50,216 nucleotides of DNA, from NCBI GenBank assembly GCA_934699705.1, contig CAKUXD010000010.1, positions 1 through 50,216 of the forward strand. Direction: 5' to 3'. This document shows positions 32,273 through 39,703 of the stretch, piece by piece. The translations under genes were made by a program, and so were the position numbers. Every line of letters begins with the position of its first letter. The first letter of the stretch is position 1. The stretch comes from an uncultured Candidatus Melainabacteria bacterium. Lineage in GTDB: Bacteria > Cyanobacteriota > Vampirovibrionia > Gastranaerophilales > Gastranaerophilaceae. The notes under the pieces were generated by a model. The model ran no database searches, was not told where the DNA came from, and saw only the letters and a list, made by a program, of their open reading frames with translations.

Positions 32273-33330
32273 CAAAAGCACAATTAGATGATTTCGAATC
32301 ATTATTAGAGGAAACTCTATCAAAAACTTACTCGGTAGCTGACATTGTTGAAGGCACAGTATTAAAAAAAGAAAATGGCGGTTACTTAGTTAGTGTAAAA
32401 GGCGCTAAAACAGAAGCGTTTTTACCTGAAAAAGAAATTTCAAATTCAAATGACGAAAACGCTGAAGAACTTCAAATCGGCGACGTTAGAGAATTTTATG
32501 TATTAAAAGAAGAAAACGATGACGATTGCATGCAATTATCATTAAAACGTATTGCTTACGCTCAAGCATGGGCTCAATTAAATGACGCTAAAAATGTTGG
32601 CGATACAATTCTTGCAAAAGTTATTTCTATCGTTAAAGGTGGCGTTTTAGTTGATGTTGCAGACTTAAAAGGATTTATTCCATCAAGCCAATTAAGAACT
32701 GGTACTCCATTTGAAGGTCTTGTAGATACAAAAATCGAAGTTAAAGTTCTTGAAGCAGATCCAAAGAAAAACAAACTTATCTTATCTCAAAGACTTGCAG
32801 TTGCTGAACAACGCAACCAAGTAGTTGACGATGTAATCTCAAAATTAGAAGAAGATATGGTTGTTAAAGGTAATGTAGTAAGAATTACAGACTTCGGCGC
32901 ATTCGTTGACATTAACGGCATCGACGGCTTATTACCAATTTCAGAAATTTCTTGGCAAAGAATTAAACACCCTTCTGATGTTTTAGCTTTAGGTGATGAA
33001 ATTGAAGTTAAAATTATCAAAATTGATACTGAATTAAAAAGAATCAGCCTAAGTTTGAAACGCATGAGCGAAAATCCTTGGCAACAAATTGAAGGTCAAT
33101 TTGAAGAAGGACAAGTTGTTAAAGGAACAGTTAATAAAGTAGCTACATTCGGCGCTTTCATTAACATCTTCCCTGGAGTTGAAGCATTATTACCAATCGC
33201 TGAAATGGAAGGCGAAAATCCAAACCCATTCAACACATACAAAGTTGGTGATGAAGTTGAAGTTTTAATCAAAAAATTCACTCCACAAGAACACAGAATC
33301 GCTTTAAGCGTGAAAGATATGAATAAATAA
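32269..33330 (+). CDS. rpsA: 30S ribosomal protein S1
   Basis: 353 residues with four S1 RNA-binding repeats. They begin near VADIVEGTVLKKENGGYLV, VGDTILAKVISIVKGGVLVDV, EDMVVKGNVVRITDFGAFVDINGIDGLLPISEISW and EGQVVKGTVNKVATFGAFINIFPGVEALLPIAEM. The E. coli form has six, whereas short forms of this size occur in cyanobacteria and Firmicutes. S1 helps bring mRNA onto the ribosome. It is translated after ispH and is followed by a terminator. Confidence 0.93.
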   Translation: MTKAQLDDFESLLEETLSKTYSVADIVEGTVLKKENGGYLVSVKGAKTEAFLPEKEISNSNDENAEELQIGDVREFYVLKEENDDDCMQLSLKRIAYAQAWAQLNDAKNVGDTILAKVISIVKGGVLVDVADLKGFIPSSQLRTGTPFEGLVDTKIEVKVLEADPKKNKLILSQRLAVAEQRNQVVDDVISKLEEDMVVKGNVVRITDFGAFVDINGIDGLLPISEISWQRIKHPSDVLALGDEIEVKIIKIDTELKRISLSLKRMSENPWQQIEGQFEEGQVVKGTVNKVATFGAFINIFPGVEALLPIAEMEGENPNPFNTYKVGDEVEVLIKKFTPQEHRIALSVKDMNK

Positions 33331-33354
33331 TTTTAATAAAAAATTCATACTAGG

Positions 33355-33392
33355 CAGAGGTTGTTAACAAAAATTAACAATCTCTGTTTTTT
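33355..33392 (+). terminator. Rho-independent terminator after rpsA
   Basis: CAGAGGTTGTTAA and TTAACAATCTCTG pair over 13 positions (one G-U) around six bases, then TTTTTT. Confidence 0.85.
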
Positions 33393-33459
33393 AGTGATTT
33401 AAAGCATAAAAAGTGGAATATAACTAGTGTACCCCCCAAATTATTTTGCGAGTTCAATT

Positions 33460-33987
33460 ATGGAACAAGTTCTTTTACTTAATTCAAATGAAGAACCTCT
33501 CCAACTAACAACTTGGAGACGCGCATTAGTATTACTTTTAAAGGGAAAAGCTGAATGTTTAGAAAAAATTAGTACCTTGGATAGTTATATAAAAATTGAC
33601 AATACTTATATACCTAAAGTTATAAGATTAAAATATGAAATGGCAATTCCAGATACGGAATTGCCATTTTCACGTGAAAATATATTCAAAAGAGATAACT
33701 ATACCTGCCAATACTGCGGGAAAAAACTTCCAGCAAGCGAACTAACTTTAGACCACGTATTTCCAAAATCAAGATTAGGTCCAGACACGTGGGAAAATAT
33801 TGTAGCCTGTTGTAAAACTTGTAACCAATACAAAGCAAACAGAACTCCAAAAGAAGCTGGCATGAAACTTCTTCGTCGTCCTGAACGTCCAAGCGACAGT
33901 AAATTGTTTGAGCTAACTAAAAATAGCAGTGCAAACATTGAATACTGGAAGAAATTTTACTTAAAAAAGCCTAAACATATTGCATAA
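33460..33987 (+). CDS. HNH endonuclease (cyanobacterial stand-alone type)
   Basis: 175 residues from the ATG at 33460 (MEQVLLLNSNEEPLQLTTWRRALVLLLKGKAE), the start seen in homologues; an upstream GTG at 33427 is open but weakly supported. Typical HNH core: ENIFKRDNYTCQYCGKKLPASELTLDHVFPKSRLGPDTWENIVACCKTCNQYKANRTPKEAGM, with CxxC zinc pair, LDHVxP and NxxACCxxCNxxK. It is the short nuclease-like protein found singly in most cyanobacteria, not a mobile-intron enzyme. Its 3' end overlaps the convergent receiver gene by 17 bases. Confidence 0.9.
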   Translation: MEQVLLLNSNEEPLQLTTWRRALVLLLKGKAECLEKISTLDSYIKIDNTYIPKVIRLKYEMAIPDTELPFSRENIFKRDNYTCQYCGKKLPASELTLDHVFPKSRLGPDTWENIVACCKTCNQYKANRTPKEAGMKLLRRPERPSDSKLFELTKNSSANIEYWKKFYLKKPKHIA

Positions 33988-34813
33988 TTAATGAGAACAA
34001 ATCACGTTGCCAATCATCAACTTTTTCAACATAAAAAGCTGCACCCTTTTTCTGACAAAGTTGTTTATGCTCTTTACGTGTAGATGCTGACATTACGCCA
34101 ATAGCAAGTTCGTCATTACGCTTTTGCGAAATTTTCTTTAATTCTTCAAGTAGAATAAAACCTTCACGTTCTGTCGGAATGAACAAATCCATTATAACAA
34201 CGTCAAAATAGTTACGTTTAAACTTATCTATCGCGTCATAAATTTCTTTTGACGAAATTGATAAAAATCCTGCACGTTTAAAAACAACACCTAATTGGTA
34301 TGTAATAACACCTAAATCGTCAATAATAAGAATTCTACCTCGCGCTTGGTGTCCATTATCATCATAAACAATCTTTTTATCACGTTTAATTTGCTCTGGA
34401 TCAATAAATTGTAAAGCTGGTTGAGAGTAGTTAAGAGGAATACCCAACTGAGCAGCCTCTGAGGCTTTTTGAATATCTGCAGATGCTTCAGATGTAATAA
34501 CTGGAGCAGCAGCACTAAACGCTTGCATTTCGCTTGAATTACTTGACTTTGAACTTTTTGATGAAGTCGATGAGGAAGAAGATACTTCTTCTGTATTATT
34601 TGAATCACTTGACCCTTTACGACGCTTTTGAACCTTCGCATTTAACTTTTCGTTTTCATCTCTTAATTGTTTTAATTCAATACCAATATCATACAACTGC
34701 TTTTTTAACACTTGTAAGTTTAGTTCGCTAGAAGGCGGTGCAATTTCATCTGTCATCTCGTAAAGTTTAGATATAAAACCATCATCAAGTTCGATATTAA
34801 TTTTGTCAGCCAT
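33971..34813 (-). CDS. Response-regulator receiver protein with N-terminal coiled coil
   Basis: 280 residues. N-terminus: a helical coiled-coil (about residues 30-65, LNLQVLKKQLYDIGIELKQLRDENEKLNAK), then a Ser-rich linker (about 66-95) and a C-terminal receiver domain from about residue 160. The receiver reads RILIIDDLGVI (acidic pair), VVIMDLFIPTE (phospho-accepting Asp), GVMSAST and YVEKVDDW (Lys). Having the receiver at the C-terminus is unusual and no output domain is visible. No histidine kinase gene is in the window. Convergent with the HNH gene. Confidence 0.85.
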   Translation of the reverse strand: MADKINIELDDGFISKLYEMTDEIAPPSSELNLQVLKKQLYDIGIELKQLRDENEKLNAKVQKRRKGSSDSNNTEEVSSSSSTSSKSSKSSNSSEMQAFSAAAPVITSEASADIQKASEAAQLGIPLNYSQPALQFIDPEQIKRDKKIVYDDNGHQARGRILIIDDLGVITYQLGVVFKRAGFLSISSKEIYDAIDKFKRNYFDVVIMDLFIPTEREGFILLEELKKISQKRNDELAIGVMSASTRKEHKQLCQKKGAAFYVEKVDDWQRDLFSLIMQYV

Positions 34814-34865
34814 ATTTACCTCATAATAATTATAACATATTTTTTTAAAATTTCTACAAAAAAAG

Positions 34866-34897
34866 GCAATTTTTTTTTAAAGCATGTTTTTATATAT
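34866..34897 (+). promoter_or_regulatory. Promoter-like region of the 47-aa gene
   Basis: GCAATTTTTTTTT begins 64 bases before the ATG (an A-run and GG precede it), with TTTATATAT 23 bases downstream of the GCAA. The same spacing and content occur at 36579-36610. Confidence 0.5.
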
Positions 34898-34929
34898 ATG
34901 TGTAGAATTTAGGAAAGGTTTTAAAATAT

Positions 34930-35073
34930 ATGTTTAGCGACGAATTTATGCATTTTTTAATTAATTATCAACAACCATCAGAACCTCCTAAAAAAATTGA
35001 TGAGTTAAAATCAATTAACTTGCCTCGTCGTGGTAAAAAATTAGCAGCAATCTTGCTAACTGTAAAAAAATAA
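34930..35073 (+). CDS. Small protein of unknown function (47 aa)
   Basis: 47 residues from ATG at 34930, with GGAAAGG about ten bases upstream. Sequence begins MFSDEFMHFLINYQQP, has a short PSEPPKKIDELKSIN linker and ends basic and hydrophobic (RRGKKLAAILLTVKK). It lies between the receiver gene and a strong terminator. No family recognised. Codon use resembles neighbouring genes. Existence rests on the ribosome-binding site, promoter motif and terminator. Confidence 0.6.
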   Translation: MFSDEFMHFLINYQQPSEPPKKIDELKSINLPRRGKKLAAILLTVKK

Positions 35074-35094
35074 CAAATAATTAAGTTTTATATT

Positions 35095-35132
35095 AAAGGC
35101 GCAGTCTGAGTGTTTGCTCAGACTGCGCCTTT
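35095..35132 (+). terminator. Rho-independent terminator after the 47-aa gene
   Basis: AAAGGCGCAGTCTGAG and CTCAGACTGCGCCTTT form a perfect 16-bp stem with a six-base loop. Confidence 0.85.
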
Positions 35133-35159
35133 GTGCTAACATGCTCTTACGAGGTGAAC

Positions 35160-36353
35160 ATGAAAAAAATATCTACATTTATTATTGATTCAGACAACAA
35201 CTCAAGAGAGTTAATAAGAAACTTCACAAACGAATTAGAATACATTCAAATCTCTGATTGCTATAATTCGTTAAAAGAAGCTTTTAACGCTATTATAAAA
35301 GAGCAACCTCAATTAATAATTGTGGACTTGTCAAACGATAAAGAAGATAATTACAAATTAATAGAAAAAATTACAACAACTCAAAAACAAACTAAAATCA
35401 TTGTTACAGCTGCAAGTTATGACACAGATTCTATAATCAAAGCTATGCGCTCAGGTGCAAGAGAATTTTTACCGAAACCAATTCTTAAAGAAGATTTAGT
35501 AAATACTTTAAATAAAATTAACGAACAAATTTATGGCTCTGATAAAACTACCAACTGTAAGGTTATAACGACATTTTCAAACAAAGGTGGCATTGGCAAA
35601 ACTTCAATTGCAACTAACTTAGCACTAGAAATTGCAAATATTACAAAAGAAAAGGTTGCGCTTGTAGATATGAATTTTCAATTAGGCGATGTTGCAACTT
35701 TTTTAGATATCAAACCTTCATTTGATATTTCTTATGTAGTTAAAAACCTTGATGGAACTGACGATTCGTTTTTGTTAAGCACCTTAGATAAATACAAAGA
35801 TACAGATTTATATATTTTAGCTGATCCTCCTTATATGGAACAAGCAAAAGATATTACACCAGAACAAATTTCTAAATTATTTGACGCATTAAGAGAAACC
35901 TTTGCATACGTTATTGTAGATACAAGCAATGTTTTTGACGGTAAAACAATTACAGTTTTGGATAACACCGATTTCATTATGCTTGTTACTATTGTAAACT
36001 TGCCTGCAATTAGAAATTGCCAACGTTGTTTGGATATTTTTGAACGCCTAGGATACGACAAAGACAAAACAAAAGTCGTAATAAACAGATACATGGAAAA
36101 CGACGAAGTAAAAGCCGAAGACGTAGAAGAAGCTTTAAACCAAAAAGTTTACTGGAAAATCCCAAACAACTACTTTACAATCATGTCTTCCATTAACAAA
36201 GGATTACCAGTTAGTTTAATCAACCCAACTTCAAATATTGCTCAAAGCTATCGTGAATTAGCAACAGTACTATCTGACAACATTTACAAACAAAAAGTAG
36301 CTAAAAAAATTGTAAGAAATCCATTAATTGATTATAAAAATCTAATTAGCTAA
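35160..36353 (+). CDS. Receiver plus ParA/MinD-type ATPase, CpaE/TadZ-like
   Basis: 397 residues from the ATG at 35160, with GAGGTG just before it; an open GTG upstream is not used. Residues 1-125 are a CheY-like receiver: TFIIDSDNNSREL, IIVDLSND, and ARGEFLPKP-like SGAREFLPKPIL. Residues from ~135: a deviant Walker A (SNKGGIGKTSIA), then VDMNFQLGDVATFLDI, VIVDTSN and INRYM, all MinD/ParA features. This is the CpaE/TadZ type that positions type IV/Tad pilus machinery at a cell pole; no other pilus gene is in the window. CpaE usually carries a degenerate receiver. Confidence 0.85.
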   Translation: MKKISTFIIDSDNNSRELIRNFTNELEYIQISDCYNSLKEAFNAIIKEQPQLIIVDLSNDKEDNYKLIEKITTTQKQTKIIVTAASYDTDSIIKAMRSGAREFLPKPILKEDLVNTLNKINEQIYGSDKTTNCKVITTFSNKGGIGKTSIATNLALEIANITKEKVALVDMNFQLGDVATFLDIKPSFDISYVVKNLDGTDDSFLLSTLDKYKDTDLYILADPPYMEQAKDITPEQISKLFDALRETFAYVIVDTSNVFDGKTITVLDNTDFIMLVTIVNLPAIRNCQRCLDIFERLGYDKDKTKVVINRYMENDEVKAEDVEEALNQKVYWKIPNNYFTIMSSINKGLPVSLINPTSNIAQSYRELATVLSDNIYKQKVAKKIVRNPLIDYKNLIS

Positions 36354-36642
36354 TCGTCAATAATATTGTTATTACTAGAAAGGCAATTATTTTATTAAAA
36401 AATACTTTAGTATAGTATATAAAAGTATTATTGTGATTTTTGAGTTGTGATATTCAACTCTCCTTTCACAATTCACTAATATCAACTCACAATTGTCTTA
36501 ACTTTTTTGTAGAAATCAATAGAAATCTACATTTATACACTTTTGTTAAGATTTGTAAACATGTATTGAACAAAAAAAGCAATTTTTTTGGAAAAATTTT
36601 CTTTATATAAGTACGAGAGATTTACAAAGAGAGTTCAAAAAA
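36354..36642 (+). other. Long intergenic region with inverted/direct repeats
   Basis: 289 bases without an ORF. It contains GAGTTG (36442-36447) and CAACTC (36455-36460) as an inverted repeat, a second CAACTC (36483-36488), and two TCACAATT copies at 36466 and 36487. GTAGA/TCTAC arms follow at about 36509-36530. They could be operators for the downstream coiled-coil gene. Confidence 0.5.
36579..36610 (+). promoter_or_regulatory. Promoter-like region of the 106-aa gene
   Basis: GCAATTTTTTT begins 64 bases before the ATG at 36643, TTTATATAA 23 bases after GCAA. It matches the 47-aa gene upstream region (34866-34897) in both motif and spacing. Confidence 0.5.
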
Positions 36643-36963
36643 ATGTCATTCTTAGTTTTACACATAACGAATCAAACAAATAAAATGTTATTAAGCCAAA
36701 AACAATATGAACAAGTTTCTGCTTCAAGAACATTAGAAAAAGTTAATGACAAATTAAGTGATTTAGAATCTTCTTGCAAATCTAACGCTAATTTAAAAAA
36801 CAATTCTTACTACAAAGAGTTAGCTGCTTACTCTACTGCTTACGAAACTAAAGTTGCTAATTTGGATACTGAAATAAAACTTCTTGAAAATCAAATAAAA
36901 TCTTTTGATAGTGCTATTACTGAAAACGTTAAAGAATCTACTTCTTTCTGGTGCCTTGGATAA
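36643..36963 (+). CDS. Coiled-coil protein of unknown function
   Basis: 106 residues, with GAGAG upstream. N-terminus MSFLVLHITNQTNKMLLSQKQYEQVSASRTLEKVNDKLSDLESSC, then a helical region with heptad-like Leu/Ile positions (KVNDKLSDLESSC and KVANLDTEIKLLENQIKSFDSAI). No signal peptide or membrane segment. It ends SFWCLG. A terminator follows. No family recognised; it probably belongs to a lineage-specific group. Confidence 0.65.
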   Translation: MSFLVLHITNQTNKMLLSQKQYEQVSASRTLEKVNDKLSDLESSCKSNANLKNNSYYKELAAYSTAYETKVANLDTEIKLLENQIKSFDSAITENVKESTSFWCLG

Positions 36964-37030
36964 TCTTAAAAAGAAGTTAACAAAAATTTTATTTATACTC
37001 TCTCTCTTAATATCCTCGTGTTTATTTAAT

Positions 37031-37057
37031 GTCTGTCATAAGTATGACAGACTTTTT
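37031..37057 (+). terminator. Rho-independent terminator after the coiled-coil gene
   Basis: GTCTGTCAT and ATGACAGAC around four bases, followed by TTTTT. Confidence 0.8.
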
Positions 37058-37095
37058 ATTGCGTATTAAAATAAAGAAAATTTTTCTTTTAAGCT

Positions 37096-38328
37096 TTATT
37101 TTAAATATTTTCTATGTAATAATTCGTCAGGTAAAAATTGTTGATACACATCAGGCATACTGTGAGTATAAATATAACCTTCTCCAAGCCCATATTTTGC
37201 CGCATCTTTATAATGCGCATCTCTCAAATGCATAGGAGGTGGAAAATCTTTTCCAGACGCGATATCAGACAAGGCCTCATCAATTGCACAAATTGTTGCA
37301 TTTGATTTTTTTGAATTAGCTACATAAATAACTGCCTGAGCTAAAGGAATACGAGCTTCAGGAAAACCTAATATTTCAACTGCTTGATAAGCACTAACCG
37401 CAAGTGAAAGCGCCATTGGATTTGCGTTACCAACATCTTCTGCAGCGCAAACTATTAATCTTCTTGCAATAAATCTAGGGTCTTCGCCAGCTGAAATCAT
37501 TTTTGCAAGATAATAAATTGCCGCATTAGCGTCAGAACCTCTTAAACTTTTTTGAAAAGCAGATGCACAATCATAATGTTCCTGCTTTGAATAACGTGTT
37601 TTTCTTGATTGCGCCAAATTCTCAACTAACTCAACAGATATAATTCTATTCTTTCCATTAAAATTTGATGCAAAATATGAATTTTCAACTAAATTCAAAC
37701 CACAACGGGCATCACCACGCGCTATGTTTACAATAAAATCAATAACTTCATCATTAATTTCCACAGGTTGATTATGTTCTGATAAATAATCAAATCCTTT
37801 TTGAATTATATGTTTCATTGACTCATCATCAAGAAAATCCAGTTGTATAACCTGAACTCTTGATAACAAAGCCGGAACAACCTGAAACGAAGGATTTTCT
37901 GTTGTTGAACCAATTAAAAACAAAGTACCGTTTTCTAAATGCGGAAGTAGAGCATCTTGTTGCGTTTTAGAATAACGATGAATTTCATCAATAAATAAAA
38001 CTGTTTTTTGTCCATTTCTTAATGCTTCTTTTGATTTTTCAACCGCCTCTTTAATATCCTTCACGCCTGATGTTACGGCAGAAATTTCAATAAATTGCGC
38101 ATTAACAGTATTTGCAATAATTCTCGCCAAAGTTGTTTTTCCACAACCAACAGGTCCCCATAAAATTAATGAAAAAAGCCTACCTGAATTTAATAAATTA
38201 AAAATTGGTGAAGTTTTTGAAATAACTTTACATTGTCCAAAATATTCGTCAAGAGTGCGTGGGCGCAAAATTTCAGCTAATGGAATTTGCTTATTTGAAT
38301 TTTCTAGTTCTGTAAATAAATTGTTCAT
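37096..38328 (-). CDS. rarA: Replication-associated recombination protein A (RarA/MgsA)
   Basis: 410 residues. AAA+ ATPase acting at stalled replication forks with clamp-loader-like architecture. N-terminus PLAEILRPRTLDEYFGQCK is the RarA start; Walker A is GPVGCGKTTLARI (about residues 58-70), Walker B VLFIDEIHRYSKTQQDALLPHLENG. IGSTTENPSFQVVPALLSRVQV follows, as in RarA. The C-terminal part has KSLRGSDANAAIYYLAKM and EDVGNANPMAL. Start at 38328 has no Shine-Dalgarno sequence; a TACAAT lies six bases upstream. Confidence 0.95.
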   Translation of the reverse strand: MNNLFTELENSNKQIPLAEILRPRTLDEYFGQCKVISKTSPIFNLLNSGRLFSLILWGPVGCGKTTLARIIANTVNAQFIEISAVTSGVKDIKEAVEKSKEALRNGQKTVLFIDEIHRYSKTQQDALLPHLENGTLFLIGSTTENPSFQVVPALLSRVQVIQLDFLDDESMKHIIQKGFDYLSEHNQPVEINDEVIDFIVNIARGDARCGLNLVENSYFASNFNGKNRIISVELVENLAQSRKTRYSKQEHYDCASAFQKSLRGSDANAAIYYLAKMISAGEDPRFIARRLIVCAAEDVGNANPMALSLAVSAYQAVEILGFPEARIPLAQAVIYVANSKKSNATICAIDEALSDIASGKDFPPPMHLRDAHYKDAAKYGLGEGYIYTHSMPDVYQQFLPDELLHRKYLK

Positions 38329-38334
38329 AGTATA

Positions 38335-38340
38335 ATTGTA
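38335..38340 (-). promoter_or_regulatory. Candidate -10 of rarA (leaderless)
   Basis: Minus strand TACAAT ends six bases before the rarA ATG, with no ribosome-binding site between. The same layout occurs for the gene at 24997. Confidence 0.4.
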
Positions 38341-38356
38341 TCATAATAGGTAAAAT

Positions 38357-39595
38357 ATGAAAAAATTTTATATAATATTAACTACATCAATACTAATTTT
38401 ACTGTTAGTTGTATTTATATCTCTATCATTAGTTCCAAAAAGCGACACAGAAGGGAAAGAGGTAGTTTTTTGGACACTTCAGATGAATGATTTTACACCT
38501 TACATGACAGATGTAATTGCAAAATTTGAATACGAAAACCCTGAAATAGACATAAAATGGATTGACGTTCCGTTTTCAGAAGGTGAAAAGAGAACACTAG
38601 CGTCTATTTTAAGCAATAATCCACCATCTTTAGTAAATCTAAATCCAGATTTTTCAAGTTTACTGGCACAAAAAGGAGCTTTAGCTGAAATTGACACCAG
38701 TTCTTTAACCCAATTTAACCAAGAGCTTCTAAAATCTATGGAAGTTAATAGCAAAAACTACGCTATTCCCTGGTATGCTACCTCAGCAGTAACAATTTAC
38801 AATAAAAAATTACTAAACAAAGCTGGATTTCAAATGCCACCTGCGCAATATGAAGATTTAGGAAAATATGCACAAGACGTAAAAACAAAAACTGGAGCAT
38901 TCGTTTTTATGCCAACTATTACTGAAAACGACACTATGCTTAAAATTCTGAACAAATATGGCATAAATTCTCCAAACAAATTGACCAGTAAAAAATCAAT
39001 TAACATTTTTAATTTTTATAAAGATTTGTATAAACAAAAACTTGTCCCTGAAGAATCAGTAACACAGACACATAGAGAGGCACTTGAAAAATATATGTCT
39101 GAAAATATTGTAACACTTCAAGCTGGAGCAAATTTTTTAAATATGATTAAAGAAAATGCGCCAAGTGTATATAAAAATACTGATGTCGCTCCACAAATAA
39201 CAGGCGAATTAGGTCAATACGACTTTTCAATGATGACACTTGTGATTCCGCAAAAAACAAAAAATAAAGAAGCCGCATTAAAATTTGCACTATTTTTAAC
39301 AAATGAAGAAAACCAACTTAAACTTGCTAAACTTACAAATGTTTTAGCAACAAATGAAAATGCCTCAAAGAATGAATTTTATCAAAAATACAATCAAAAT
39401 GATTTAATGGCAAAAGCAAGAGTTTTAAGTGCTAAACAGCTGTATAAAATTGAACCAACGTACAAAACTCAAAAATCGCAAAAAGAAATTAATACGGTTA
39501 TAAATACCGCAACTCAGCTAATTTTACTTGACAATGTTGATACAAAAAAAGTTCTTGAGTCTGCGGCAAACAAATGGTCAAAGTTAAATGAGTAA
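38357..39595 (+). CDS. Extracellular solute-binding protein (sugar-type, ABC)
   Basis: 412 residues. An N-terminal hydrophobic segment (MKKFYIILTTSILILLLVVFI) is followed directly by the family-1 SBP fold: VVFWTLQMNDFTPYMTDVIAKFEYENPEIDIKWIDVPFSEGEKRTLASIL, and later KNYAIPWYATSAVTIYNKKLL. No lipobox cysteine follows the signal, so it is membrane-anchored rather than a classical lipoprotein, or the signal is uncleaved. Binding proteins of this group capture oligosaccharides for ABC transporters, but no permease or ATPase gene is next to it. It faces rarA with its ATG 29 bases from rarA's. Confidence 0.85.
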   Translation: MKKFYIILTTSILILLLVVFISLSLVPKSDTEGKEVVFWTLQMNDFTPYMTDVIAKFEYENPEIDIKWIDVPFSEGEKRTLASILSNNPPSLVNLNPDFSSLLAQKGALAEIDTSSLTQFNQELLKSMEVNSKNYAIPWYATSAVTIYNKKLLNKAGFQMPPAQYEDLGKYAQDVKTKTGAFVFMPTITENDTMLKILNKYGINSPNKLTSKKSINIFNFYKDLYKQKLVPEESVTQTHREALEKYMSENIVTLQAGANFLNMIKENAPSVYKNTDVAPQITGELGQYDFSMMTLVIPQKTKNKEAALKFALFLTNEENQLKLAKLTNVLATNENASKNEFYQKYNQNDLMAKARVLSAKQLYKIEPTYKTQKSQKEINTVINTATQLILLDNVDTKKVLESAANKWSKLNE

Positions 39596-39656
39596 AAAAG
39601 GCTTAACAGTTAGTAAAGATTTTGTTTAAAGTCATGCTAAGAAGTTAAATTTGTAA

Positions 39657-39667
39657 TATAATATAAT
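39657..39667 (+). promoter_or_regulatory. Candidate -10 region of gyrB
   Basis: Two overlapping TATAAT hexamers (39657-39662 and 39662-39667) ahead of a GGGGG ribosome-binding site. No good -35 is visible. Confidence 0.35.
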
Positions 39668-39703
39668 TATATAGAATAAAAATAATATATTGGGGGAAAA
39701 TAA

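Noticed and set aside
33427..33459. GTG start for the HNH gene
   Set aside because: Homologues begin at MEQVLLLNSN-like positions and a TATAAC box overlaps the GTG area.
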